Source: a virus. Taken from it: 44,325 nt of DNA. The notes below the pieces were generated by a model. The model made no database searches. It worked only from the letters and a program-made list of their open reading frames with translations, and was not told where the DNA came from. The stretch's first letter is position 1; the number at the start of each line of letters is the position of its first letter. A program made the position numbers and the translations under genes. Positions 5,402-15,006 of this stretch are shown one piece after another. The DNA is taken from IMG/VR virus record IMGVR_UViG_3300017714_000028, positions 1-44,325 of that record. The stretch is one strand, 5' to 3'.

Positions 5402-8400
5402 ATGGCAATTAATATTAATCATTCAACAGGCAAAATTTCATCTGAATCAGATTTAAAACTAGATGCTGGTGTTGGAGACAATATAGATGTTTCTACTAAG
5501 ATTGTAAAAAATGCATCAGATCCAGTTGATAATCAAGACCTTGTAACAAAAATTTATTTAGATAATGCATTAAGTGGTGCAACAGGTCAAGCAAATCTTT
5601 TGCTAGGTACACCACCGGATGGTCAATTTACTGATGGTGCATATCAAGGATTTGATTCTGCACAAACTCTCACAGAAGCTATTGATGATTTAAATGAAGT
5701 AATTGAAAATGTTCGTAATGATACATTTGTAAGAACAATTGATTTTTTAGCTAATCAAACTGTTGGCGGTGCAGGACTAACAACTACATTAACTATAACC
5801 ACAGAAGGCAATGCAAATAGGTATACTATTAATTGGGGTGATGGAGATGTTACAACAGCTACCACTGATAGTACACCAACACATACATATGCTAACAATG
5901 CTGGTAGTCCATATGATGTTCAAGTTACAGCATTTAATAATCAGGGTAGCGGTAGCGGATCTACTGTATCAAAACTAAGAGAAGATTATATTACTATCTT
6001 TACTGCTGATCCTGCGGTCAGTTTTGCAGTTTATGATGCACTAACTGGTGGTAATGCAATTACGACATGGGATGATGGTGATACTGTATACTTTGAAAAC
6101 ACAACTACAAATACCAATGGTGCAACAATTCAGTACACATGGGAATGGGGAGATGGTTCAAGTGATGATGTAATTACAGATGATACAGTAGCAGGCGGAG
6201 CAGATGGTGTAAGAATTTCTCATACCTTTGCAGCCAGCACAGAACAAGAAGTAACTAGACAAGTTACACTTACATTAGATAGTCATAGTACAGCAACACC
6301 AGGTATTGTTCCATTGGATGATGATACATCGTTTAAAATTTATGATACACATACACCAGATGTAAGTAGTGATATAACAACAGGTATAAATGAAGAAGCT
6401 AACAATGGATTAACAGTTACATTTACAAATAATACAGAAAATACAATTGGCAGCTATTCGCAATACGGTATACAATATATTTGGACATTTGGCGATGGTG
6501 ATACACAAACTGTAAATGTAGGCAGTGGGTCGTCGGGTGATACAAGTGGGTCTATTACACACAAATATACTTTATCAGGAAATAATACAGCAACAGACTA
6601 TACTGGAAATTTACAGGTTGTAAGTCAACATACAAATAGTCCATTTTTTAGTAGTGATTTTGTAATTCATGTTGAGCCAGATGTAAGAGCAAGTATAAAT
6701 GGTAGTGCTGATACTGTTAGCGATCGTAATGGAGATAACCAATATGATGTTTATGATGGTGTTGATTATAATGGCGTAAATCGTGCATTAGTTACAGTTA
6801 GTAATACAACACAACATGGTGATACTTTTGATTGGAATTGGAACGATGGTAGTGCCAACGATGCAACTTCAGATTTAAGTAGTGTAGCTCATGACTTTAG
6901 TGGAGTTGCTACAGGTAATTACCAACTTGTAATGACAGCAACAGGACAACCTGATATTACAACACAAACAGATACAGATACACTTACTTTTCAAGTTAAT
7001 GCTGTACCTAGCGCACCAAGTGGACTTAGTAGTAAAACAATACAACTAACAGATTCTGCACAAGGATATAGTCCTGCACTAGCACATGGGTTTACAGATA
7101 ATAGTGCAACATCTCCTTTGAGTTCTGGTGATAGTTTATCAACACCAACAGCAAGAAGATATATAAGTGGTACAATTGACACGTCTGTGGCACAAAATGC
7201 ATATAATGGGTTAAGTGGAACAGCCACAGCTATTGTAAATGGATCTGCAGATGGATCAAAAGCATTTACAACAGCATTAAATGAAAATGGAACATTTGAT
7301 AGTCTTGTAATTAGTGATCAGCGTGATGCAAATGACAGTATCAGCAGCACAACATATCCCACAGATTTTTATCAAACATTTGATGCTAAAATTACAAAAT
7401 CTTTTAGCGAATACACAACAGGTGTAAATGATCAAAGAATTGAACACAGTGAAACTGGCAATACAAACTATGTAACAGTGGTAAGTGATGACAACACTGC
7501 CGTTCCTACAGTAGATACATCAAGTGCTACTATGACAGAAAGCAACAGTGGCACATATAGATACATTAGTGGTATACCGTATTACAATTCAGGTAGTCCA
7601 CAAATTACTGTAAGTGGAATTACTATCAGTGATTGGATAGGACAAGCCTATAGAGATACTACAAGTGTATTAGAAATACAAAATGGCACCAACTATGAAA
7701 GCACTAGTGGTGCAACAATTAATACTCAGTATAAGACATATACTGATTTACAAGATACCCCATATTTAACCAGTGGTATTCCAAACGCAAACACGCTAAA
7801 CTATAGCTTTGCAGATCAAACAGTAGATATTACTAGTAGTAATATTGCTGCTGTTGAAGATATCAAAGTCAAAGCGTATAATGTAAACGGCACAAGCAAT
7901 TTTGAATCGCTTCCTACAAAACTGCAAGTACATACATCCAATCCGTTTGGTATTTTGGAGTTATCCATACCTGTAGAGTCATCGCTTGGTAATGGGGTTA
8001 TTACATCGGCTGGAACACGTGTTGCAGACTTTGTGAGTGACTCTACAGATACTCCAACAATTAATAGTTCTACAAACTATACTTCTACACCGTTTACAGG
8101 TGCAATTACAGTATCGGGTACGCAAGAAGCTACTGTAAGATGGGGTAACATTATACATGATACAACAGATTATAGTACAGGCTATTTGCCAGTAGGACCA
8201 GACAGAAGTTCAGATACTGGAACACAGTATTTTACTTTTGCCTTTCAAAGACAAGTTGTTGCCAATTTTGGCATTGATATTACAGCAACAGGTATTGAGG
8301 GATTGTGGATAGCAGCACCAGGAACTGCAATTGATAGTGCAAGCGGTCTAAATGGATGGATTGATTGTACAGTGCAGTATGCCGGTGTTGGTGTTCCAGG

Positions 8401-8611
8401 TAGCGACACAGCAAATGGGGGCAATGGTTCAGACGGTTGTGCATTTACTGGAGCAGATGTTGTTCCTACTAGCACAGGCTTGAATGGAACTTATACTATG
8501 ACATTAGGTAGTGAGAATATGAGTAATGCAACAAATAATGTTGTATTAGTTAGAGTTGCTATTTCAAGTGGACAACAAATTACAAATATTGATGTGGAGG
8601 ATGTTAGTTAA
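5402..8611 (+). CDS. Large PKD-repeat tail/adhesin protein
   Basis: 1069 residues, strongly beta and Asp/Thr/Ser rich. At least four PKD-like Ig-fold domains can be recognised by their W-x-(W/F)-G/N-D-G cores: INWGDG near residue 145, WEWGDG near 247, WTFGDG near 361 and a degenerate WNWNDG near 478. The N-terminal 100 residues hold a short fibre-like segment with 'DQNLVTKIYLDNAL'-type sequence. The C-terminal half is less repetitive, ending in a Gly-rich beta domain. PKD domains mediate protein or carbohydrate binding on cell surfaces and are found in marine phage tail proteins. It is likely part of the receptor-binding apparatus. Its stop codon overlaps the next ATG (TAATG), so the two genes are translationally linked. 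Confidence 0.75.
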   Translation: MAININHSTGKISSESDLKLDAGVGDNIDVSTKIVKNASDPVDNQDLVTKIYLDNALSGATGQANLLLGTPPDGQFTDGAYQGFDSAQTLTEAIDDLNEVIENVRNDTFVRTIDFLANQTVGGAGLTTTLTITTEGNANRYTINWGDGDVTTATTDSTPTHTYANNAGSPYDVQVTAFNNQGSGSGSTVSKLREDYITIFTADPAVSFAVYDALTGGNAITTWDDGDTVYFENTTTNTNGATIQYTWEWGDGSSDDVITDDTVAGGADGVRISHTFAASTEQEVTRQVTLTLDSHSTATPGIVPLDDDTSFKIYDTHTPDVSSDITTGINEEANNGLTVTFTNNTENTIGSYSQYGIQYIWTFGDGDTQTVNVGSGSSGDTSGSITHKYTLSGNNTATDYTGNLQVVSQHTNSPFFSSDFVIHVEPDVRASINGSADTVSDRNGDNQYDVYDGVDYNGVNRALVTVSNTTQHGDTFDWNWNDGSANDATSDLSSVAHDFSGVATGNYQLVMTATGQPDITTQTDTDTLTFQVNAVPSAPSGLSSKTIQLTDSAQGYSPALAHGFTDNSATSPLSSGDSLSTPTARRYISGTIDTSVAQNAYNGLSGTATAIVNGSADGSKAFTTALNENGTFDSLVISDQRDANDSISSTTYPTDFYQTFDAKITKSFSEYTTGVNDQRIEHSETGNTNYVTVVSDDNTAVPTVDTSSATMTESNSGTYRYISGIPYYNSGSPQITVSGITISDWIGQAYRDTTSVLEIQNGTNYESTSGATINTQYKTYTDLQDTPYLTSGIPNANTLNYSFADQTVDITSSNIAAVEDIKVKAYNVNGTSNFESLPTKLQVHTSNPFGILELSIPVESSLGNGVITSAGTRVADFVSDSTDTPTINSSTNYTSTPFTGAITVSGTQEATVRWGNIIHDTTDYSTGYLPVGPDRSSDTGTQYFTFAFQRQVVANFGIDITATGIEGLWIAAPGTAIDSASGLNGWIDCTVQYAGVGVPGSDTANGGNGSDGCAFTGADVVPTSTGLNGTYTMTLGSENMSNATNNVVLVRVAISSGQQITNIDVEDVS

Positions 8612-9846
8612 TGGCTATTTCCGACACACAAAAGGTAGACTACCTATTTAAGAAAGTTGGTTTTGGTGTAACTAAAACTGATACTAATGCTAATAAATTA
8701 GCACCAAACGAAAGTATTGCAAGTCCACTTTTACTACGTGGAGATAAAGTATGGGCAGAAGCTGGAGATATTCCAAGTGTAAAACCATCAAGTGACACTG
8801 ATCAAGTTAAACTTTATACTGCCGTAGAATGCACAGAAGATATTACTGCTACAGGTAATAGAACTTGGAAAACTGATATTACAGATTGGATTCCACCTGA
8901 GTTTGGATCTACATATCTAGTAAGTGTATATATTCATACAAGTGGAGACGCTGCAGGCGCTGAAGTTATTGCTAACAAAGTATTTGTTACAGGAACTAAC
9001 AACAATGATGAATGGTTCTTTGATTATCAATCTGGTGTTTTAAATTTTATTGGTACTAACTTACCTGACGGTAAAAGTTTTACAGGTAAAAGTGTTTACA
9101 TCACTGGTGCTACTTATGATGGAAGATTTGGCGTTGGTGATAGCAACGTAACAAATAATATTAATGCTGCATTAACTCAAGAAATTACAGATAGAACAAA
9201 TGCAGATACTAACTTACAAGATCAAATTGATGATCTTCTTAGTAATACTGATCCAGCAACACTTGATTCGCTTAGTGAAATTGTAACGGCTTTTCAATCA
9301 GCAGATACAGCATTTGCTACATCAACAGAGCTTACAACTCTAGAAGCAACACTTAGAAGTGATTTAGCAATTCCAGTTGCTACATATGAAGCACCTCAGT
9401 TTTTCTATGGAGATGGTAGCACAGTAGATTTTACTTTAAATGATACACCTGGACAAGTAGAAGCAATTGATGTTTATGTGAATAGCGTATTACAACACAA
9501 TGATGTATTTACTTTAAGTGGAGCAGTAATTACATTTAGCACTACACCTCTTACAGGTGACGAAATATATGTAAAGTATAGATCATCTCATGCCACAATT
9601 GCTGTTTTACCGGTAAACAGTGTAGACAATACAATGTTAAATTTAACATATACAAGTAATCAGTTTACAGGATCAAGCACAACAACTTACACTATACAAA
9701 CAGGTCATACAGTTGATAGCATTTTAGTTATCATTGATGGATTAATAATTTCACCAAATGAGTATTCAGTTAATGGAACAACATTGACGTTAAATACAAG
9801 TCCAAGCACAAGTGCAGTTATTGACATTAGGTACATGCCTATTTAA
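8611..9846 (+). CDS. Virion structural/fibre protein
   Basis: 411 residues. The N-terminus (YLFKKVGFGVTKTD) is a recurrent leader in marine T4-like structural proteins and may be an attachment domain. The middle contains a coiled-coil-like segment with 'DPATLDSLSEIVTAF', related to the 'LDTLNELAEALGDD' segments of the proteins at 15007 and 17698. Two C-terminal beta modules of the type 'vdvyVNgvlq...y...i.f...p..g..i.v.y' begin near residues 265 and 350. One such module also ends the 1641-residue fibre. The ATG overlaps the upstream stop by one base. It is a fibre or baseplate-accessory protein with unknown exact role. Confidence 0.68.
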   Translation: MAISDTQKVDYLFKKVGFGVTKTDTNANKLAPNESIASPLLLRGDKVWAEAGDIPSVKPSSDTDQVKLYTAVECTEDITATGNRTWKTDITDWIPPEFGSTYLVSVYIHTSGDAAGAEVIANKVFVTGTNNNDEWFFDYQSGVLNFIGTNLPDGKSFTGKSVYITGATYDGRFGVGDSNVTNNINAALTQEITDRTNADTNLQDQIDDLLSNTDPATLDSLSEIVTAFQSADTAFATSTELTTLEATLRSDLAIPVATYEAPQFFYGDGSTVDFTLNDTPGQVEAIDVYVNSVLQHNDVFTLSGAVITFSTTPLTGDEIYVKYRSSHATIAVLPVNSVDNTMLNLTYTSNQFTGSSTTTYTIQTGHTVDSILVIIDGLIISPNEYSVNGTTLTLNTSPSTSAVIDIRYMPI

Positions 9847-9915
9847 TTACAAAACTTTTTTTGTATCAGTCATTATCATAATACATAATCAATCACAAAA
9901 TTCGGTAAATATTGT

Positions 9916-9990
9916 TACACGGTTCTCCCGTGTAGTTATTAATTTAATAACTCTCGTATATAAAGATATATACGATCAAATATATTTGAT
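9916..9990 (+). repeat. Four consecutive perfect inverted repeats in the leader of the giant fibre gene
   Basis: A: TACACGG/CCGTGTA (9916-9934). B: AGTTATTAA/TTAATAACT around one base (9934-9952). C: CGTATATA/TATATACG around AAGA (9955-9974). D: the 16-base palindrome ATCAAATATATTTGAT (9975-9990), ending one base before the TGGAG that serves the ATG at 10004. The four lie back to back with at most two bases between them and have no T tracts. Confidence 0.8.
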
Positions 9991-10003
9991 TGGAGAAATC
10001 TAA

Positions 10004-13000
10004 ATGGCTTTTAGACAAATTAAGAGTCCTGCTCTAGCTGATCAGTCGGTCAACACGAGCAAACTAGACGTAAGCGCAATTTCAGGCCAAGGTGCTCTTA
10101 CAACTCTTATTGCAGCGGATGAATTCTTAGTTCACGATTCAGCTAATGGCGCGGTAAAGAAAATTACCTCAGCTAATCTGATCGGTGCTTATGATTCAGA
10201 TGATATTGCAGAAGGTTCTAGTAATTTATACTTTACCAATGCACGTGTTGAGTCAGCAGTAGATGCTTACATAACTGGCGGCACGGGTGTAGATGTCGCA
10301 AGTGGTGTGATAAGCATCGGACAGGACGTCGGTACAACAGAAGATGTTACATTTAACGATGTTACAGTTGACGGTGTTCTATCAACAGACGATTTAACTG
10401 CAACAAACGTTACTGCTTCTGGTAACATGATCGTTACAGGTAACTTAACTGTACAAGGTACTACAGTAACAGTTGATTCAACAACAGTTGCACTTGGTGA
10501 TAACATTCTTGAATTACAAAAAGACGCAACTGGCGCAGCATTAGATGCTGGTATTAGCGTTGTTAGAGGATCAGATGGAGACAAACGTTTCATCTGGAAT
10601 GAAACAGACGACCGTTGGACAACCGAGGGTGAAGACATAAAAGCTGGTAACTTTATTTTAGAAACAGGTGGACAGTTTATTGGTAACCTACTAGGTGACG
10701 TAACAGGCGATGTAACTGGTGATTTAACTGGTGACGTAACAGGTAATGTAACAGGTAACGTAACAGGTAACGTAACAGGCGATGTAACTGGTGATTTAAC
10801 TGGTGACGTAACTGGTGATGTAGCTGGTGATTTAACTGGTGACGTAACAGGTAATGTAACAGGTAACGTAACAGGTACAGTATCATCACTTGCTAACCAT
10901 GACACAGACGCATTAACAGAAGGTTCATCTAACCTATATTTTACTCAAGCACGTGCTGATGCACGTATTGCAGCAGCATCAATTGGTGCTTTATCAGATG
11001 TTGATATTACAGGTATCGCTTCAGGTAACACAGTTGTATGGAATGGATCTACATTTACAACAGCTGATCACTTTGATGGTGTAGACTTTAACAATGAGCT
11101 TGCATCAAAAGATACAGATGATCTAAGTGAAGGTGCAACTAACAAATACTTCACAACAGCTCGCGCACGTAATTCTATTTCAGCAAGTGGCGATCTTTCA
11201 TATGATGCAGGCACAGGTGTTGTATCATTTACAGAACGTACAAATGCAGAAGTAATTGGATTAGCAAGAGGCTCACTTTCAGCTACTAACACTGGCTCAG
11301 GACATGGTGCTATTTCATATACATCAGGAACAGGCGTAATTGATTTTACTCCAGTAACATCAGCAAACATTCGCAGCGAAATATCAGCTGTAGATGCTGG
11401 CGGTGACGGTTCTTTTGCTTATGATTCAGGCACAGGTGCATTTACATACACAGGTCCATCAGCAGCAGAAACACAAGCACACTTTGCTGCAGCTACTACA
11501 GGAACAGGTTTTGGTGATTTATCATACTCAGGTGGCACTTTTACATATACAAAAGTAACATCAGCAAACCTATTATCTCTATTCTCAGTTGCTAACGATG
11601 GTGATATGACTATTTTAACATACGACAGTGCAACAGGTGAGATTGCATCAGATCTTTCAGAAGCAGACATTACTGGTTTATTTTCAGCGTCCAATTCAGG
11701 AACATTTGGAACTAGTGCATTATCATTTAACGCTGGTGCTATTGACTTAACAATCAATAACACAGACATCACAGGCTTGTTTTCAGTAACAGACGCAGGT
11801 GGTGACGGTTCATTAACATACAACAATGCAACTGGTGCATTTACATATACAGGCCCATCTAAAGCTGAAGTATTAGCTCACATTTCAGGTGGAACTGGTG
11901 TAACAGTAAGCGGTGCTGGTGTAATTGCAATCGGTCAAGCTGTTGGTACTACAGATGATGTTACATTTAACTCAGTAACAGGTGACGTAACTGGTGATTT
12001 AACTGGTGACGTAACAGGCAATGTAACAGGTAACGTAACAGGCAATGTTACAGGAAACCTAACTGGTAACGTAACTGGCGATCTAACAGGTGATGTAACA
12101 GGTGACGTAACTGGCGATGTAACTGGTAATTTAACTGGTAACGTAACAGGTAATGTAACTGGCGATCTAACAGGTGATGTAACTGGTGATGTAACTGGTG
12201 ATTTAACTGGTAACGTAACAGGTAACGTAACAGGTAACGTAACTGGCAATCTAACTGGTGATGTAACTGGTGATGTAACTGGTGATTTAACTGGTGATGT
12301 AACTGGTGATTTAACTGGTAACGTAACAGGTAATGTAACTGGTAACCTAACAGGTAACGTAACAGGAACAGTATCAGACATTTCAAACCACGACACTGAT
12401 GCATTAGCAGAAGGTTCAACTAACCAATATCATACAACAACTCGCGCACGTAATTCAGTAAGCGGTGGTACAGGTGTAACATATACAGCTGGTACTGGTG
12501 TAATTGAAATTGGTCAAGATGTTGCAACAACAGCAAACGTTACATTTAACGATGCTACTTTTGATGGTGAAGTTACAATTGAAGGTGACTTAACAGTTAA
12601 AGGTACAACAACATCAGTTAACTCAAACGAAGTTAACATTGGTGACAATATCATTGTTCTAAACTCAGACGAAACAGGTGCACCATCACAAGATGGCGGT
12701 ATTGAAGTCGAAAGAGGTACATCAGGTAATGCAAGATTTGTATGGGATGAGACAAATGATCGTTGGTCAGCTGAAGTATTTGATGGCTCAGCATACGTAG
12801 CAGCTCCTGTTAACATGTCAGCGGTTGCAGCGGCAATGTTCACTGGTAATTTAACTGGCGACATTTATGCAGATGATGCAACAAATAAAGTTCTTGAAAA
12901 TGGAACAGATGGTACAGATGCTACATTTACAGGTGACGTAACTGGTGATTTAACTGGTGATGTAACAGGTGATGTAACAGGAAACCTAACAGGTAACGTA

Positions 13001-14929
13001 ACAGGTAACGTAACTGGTGATTTAACTGGTGATGTAACAGGTGACGTAACTGGAGATCTAACAGGTAATGTAACAGGTAATGTAACAGGTAACGTAACTG
13101 GAGATCTAACAGGTAACGTAACAGGTGACGTAACTGGCGATGTAACTGGAGATCTAACTGGTAATGTAACTGGTAATGTAACAGGTAACGTAACTGGTGA
13201 TTTAACTGGTGATGTAACAGGTAACGTAACAGGTGATTTAACTGGTGATGTAACTGGTGATTTAACTGGTAACGTAACAGGTAATGTAACTGGTAATGTA
13301 ACTGGTAATATTACATCAACTGGCACATCAACATTTACAACTGTTGATATCAACGGTGGTGCAATTGACGGAACAGCAATTGGTGCAACAACAACATCAA
13401 CTGGTGCTTTCACATCAATTAGTGCTTCAGGTCTTATCAGTGCAAACGGTGGTGTATCAGGTAATGTAACAGGTAACTTAACTGGTAATGTAACTGGCGA
13501 TGTAACAGGTAATGTAACTGGTGATTTAACTGGTGATGTAACAGGTGACGTAACTGGTGATTTAACTGGTGATGTAACAGGTGACGTAGTTGGTGATCTA
13601 ATTGGTGACGTAACAGGCACTGTATCAGACATTTCAAATCACGACACTGATGCATTAACAGAAGGCTCAGCTAACCTATACTTTACAGATGCAAGAGCAC
13701 GTGGTGCTATTTCTGTAACTGATTCAGGCGGTGACGGCTCATTAGCTTACAATAGTGCAACTGGTGTAATCACATACACAGGTCCATCACAAGCTGAAGT
13801 ATTAGCTCACGTATCAGGTGGTACAGGTGTAACAATCAGTGGCGTAGGTGTAATTGCAATTGGTCAAGATGTTGCTACATCAGCAAGTCCAACATTTGCA
13901 GGTGCAACAATGTCAGCAGATATTGCTATGGGAACAAACCAGATCACAGGTCTTGGTGCTCCAGTAAACAACACTGATGCAGCAACAAAAGGTTATGTCG
14001 ATGGTGAAGTTAACTCGCTTAACTCAACAATCGCAGCACTAGATACAGATGATATCGCAGAAGGTTCAAATCTTTACTTTACTAATGCACGTGCTGATGC
14101 ACGTATTGCAGCAGCATCGATTAATGATTTATCAGATGTAGATACTTCATCAGTAGCAGACGGTGAGATCCTTGTATATGATGCAGGTAACAGCGAATTT
14201 ACTACTGCAACTATCGGTTCACAGATTTCAGTTCTATCACTAAATGACGTAACTGATAACTCATTCTCAGGTAAGGATAACTATATCTTACAAGTTAATG
14301 ATGCAGAAGATGCGATGGAACTTGTAGATCCAGCAACAGTAGCATGGGCAGGTTACAACAGAACAACTATTGCGGGTAGCAACACAGCTACTTACTCACT
14401 AGGGTTCACAGCTAACCAAGCATATGCACAAGTATTTGTTGGTGGTATCATTCAGGATCCAACAACTCACTACACAATTACTGGTTCATCAATTACGTTT
14501 GCAGCAGCTATTCCAGTAGGAACAGCGGCAGTTGTAATTAACCCAACAGTAGCGTCGGTACCGTCACTACAAGCTGGGTCAGTTTCTTTTGATAAGTTTG
14601 CTACAAATATTAAAGCATACGTTCAGAAAACACCTACAACAGCAACTAACTCTGCAACAACAATTGATACATTTGATGGATCATCATATCGTTCAGCTAA
14701 GTATATCATTCAGGTAGACAACGGCAGCGGAGAATACGAAACACGTGAAGCACTAGTTGTGCATGACGGTTCTGCAGCATACATTACAGAATATGCACTT
14801 GTATACACAGGTTCAGCTCTGTTAGGTGATGCAACAGTAGCTATGAATGGCTCTAATGTAGAACTAAAATATACAACAGCTTCAGGTAACGCAACAGTGA
14901 AGGTTATTGCAACTTACATTGATGTTTAA
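10004..14929 (+). CDS. Giant tail-fibre protein with GDVT/GNVT tetrapeptide repeats
   Basis: 1641 residues. The N-terminus (AFRQIKSPALADQSVNTSKL) is a typical marine-phage fibre leader. Four arrays of the tetrapeptide G-(D/N)-(V/L)-T occupy residues 231-290, 660-787, 977-1104 and 1153-1204, with 15, 32, 32 and 13 units. The first, second and fourth arrays are followed by a shared module (GTVS..NHDTDAL.EGS.N.Y). Non-repetitive beta blocks with 'YDSGTGAFTYTGPS'-like motifs lie between them. Near residue 1330, GLGAPVNNTDAATKGYVD is a classic tail-fibre segment. The last 200 residues hold a beta module like that of the preceding protein. The regular four-residue period suggests a beta-helix or similar long shaft. 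Leader hairpins precede the gene, and a strong terminator follows. Confidence 0.85.
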   Translation: MAFRQIKSPALADQSVNTSKLDVSAISGQGALTTLIAADEFLVHDSANGAVKKITSANLIGAYDSDDIAEGSSNLYFTNARVESAVDAYITGGTGVDVASGVISIGQDVGTTEDVTFNDVTVDGVLSTDDLTATNVTASGNMIVTGNLTVQGTTVTVDSTTVALGDNILELQKDATGAALDAGISVVRGSDGDKRFIWNETDDRWTTEGEDIKAGNFILETGGQFIGNLLGDVTGDVTGDLTGDVTGNVTGNVTGNVTGDVTGDLTGDVTGDVAGDLTGDVTGNVTGNVTGTVSSLANHDTDALTEGSSNLYFTQARADARIAAASIGALSDVDITGIASGNTVVWNGSTFTTADHFDGVDFNNELASKDTDDLSEGATNKYFTTARARNSISASGDLSYDAGTGVVSFTERTNAEVIGLARGSLSATNTGSGHGAISYTSGTGVIDFTPVTSANIRSEISAVDAGGDGSFAYDSGTGAFTYTGPSAAETQAHFAAATTGTGFGDLSYSGGTFTYTKVTSANLLSLFSVANDGDMTILTYDSATGEIASDLSEADITGLFSASNSGTFGTSALSFNAGAIDLTINNTDITGLFSVTDAGGDGSLTYNNATGAFTYTGPSKAEVLAHISGGTGVTVSGAGVIAIGQAVGTTDDVTFNSVTGDVTGDLTGDVTGNVTGNVTGNVTGNLTGNVTGDLTGDVTGDVTGDVTGNLTGNVTGNVTGDLTGDVTGDVTGDLTGNVTGNVTGNVTGNLTGDVTGDVTGDLTGDVTGDLTGNVTGNVTGNLTGNVTGTVSDISNHDTDALAEGSTNQYHTTTRARNSVSGGTGVTYTAGTGVIEIGQDVATTANVTFNDATFDGEVTIEGDLTVKGTTTSVNSNEVNIGDNIIVLNSDETGAPSQDGGIEVERGTSGNARFVWDETNDRWSAEVFDGSAYVAAPVNMSAVAAAMFTGNLTGDIYADDATNKVLENGTDGTDATFTGDVTGDLTGDVTGDVTGNLTGNVTGNVTGDLTGDVTGDVTGDLTGNVTGNVTGNVTGDLTGNVTGDVTGDVTGDLTGNVTGNVTGNVTGDLTGDVTGNVTGDLTGDVTGDLTGNVTGNVTGNVTGNITSTGTSTFTTVDINGGAIDGTAIGATTTSTGAFTSISASGLISANGGVSGNVTGNLTGNVTGDVTGNVTGDLTGDVTGDVTGDLTGDVTGDVVGDLIGDVTGTVSDISNHDTDALTEGSANLYFTDARARGAISVTDSGGDGSLAYNSATGVITYTGPSQAEVLAHVSGGTGVTISGVGVIAIGQDVATSASPTFAGATMSADIAMGTNQITGLGAPVNNTDAATKGYVDGEVNSLNSTIAALDTDDIAEGSNLYFTNARADARIAAASINDLSDVDTSSVADGEILVYDAGNSEFTTATIGSQISVLSLNDVTDNSFSGKDNYILQVNDAEDAMELVDPATVAWAGYNRTTIAGSNTATYSLGFTANQAYAQVFVGGIIQDPTTHYTITGSSITFAAAIPVGTAAVVINPTVASVPSLQAGSVSFDKFATNIKAYVQKTPTTATNSATTIDTFDGSSYRSAKYIIQVDNGSGEYETREALVVHDGSAAYITEYALVYTGSALLGDATVAMNGSNVELKYTTASGNATVKVIATYIDV
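10694..10873 (+). repeat. Coding array 1: 15 units of 12 bp
   Basis: Units such as GGTGACGTAACA and GGTAACGTAACA encode GDVT, GDLT and GNVT. There are 15 complete units, including one GDVA variant. Confidence 0.95.
11981..12364 (+). repeat. Coding array 2: 32 units of 12 bp
   Basis: Exactly 32 in-frame 12-bp units encode G-(D/N)-(V/L)-T. Synonymous variation (GGTGAT/GGCGAT/GGTGAC, GTAACT/GTAACA) shows the array is old enough to have diverged. Confidence 0.95.
12932..13315 (+). repeat. Coding array 3: 32 units of 12 bp
   Basis: Again exactly 32 units, ending in a GNIT variant. It has the same length as array 2 but a different order of D/N and V/L units, so it is not a simple recent copy. Confidence 0.95.
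13460..13615 (+). repeat. Coding array 4: 13 units of 12 bp
   Basis: Thirteen units; two near the end are degenerate (GDVV, GDLI). The array leads into the third copy of the NHDTDAL module. Confidence 0.94.
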
Positions 14930-14938
14930 TTAAAGCCA

Positions 14939-14962
14939 GGGAGGGGGTAACCCCTCTCTTTT
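14939..14962 (+). terminator. Intrinsic terminator after the giant fibre gene
   Basis: GGGAGGGG pairs with CCCCTCTC (one G-U pair) around GTAA, followed by TTTT. Confidence 0.85.
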
Positions 14963-15006
14963 ACATAAACCACGAGGTTTACAAAATTCAAAAAGGAATT
15001 TGAAAA

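Noticed and set aside
5344-5412. 22-codon frame as a stand-alone gene
   Set aside because: Too short to support as a functional protein; kept only as a possible coupling element in the findings.
9812-10003. 63-codon frame between two fibre genes
   Set aside because: It overlaps the end of the upstream gene and covers the chain of inverted repeats; no ribosome site, and composition is dictated by the stems.
10694-13615. Possible CRISPR array, because of many short repeats
   Set aside because: Units are contiguous 12-mers with no spacers and stay in frame with the fibre protein.
11935-13632. Long open frames on the minus strand opposite the GDVT arrays, rich in PVTSPVK/PVTLPVT repeats
   Set aside because: They are the antisense reading of the 12-bp repeats, where a multiple-of-three period keeps all frames open. 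They lack ribosome sites and promoters.
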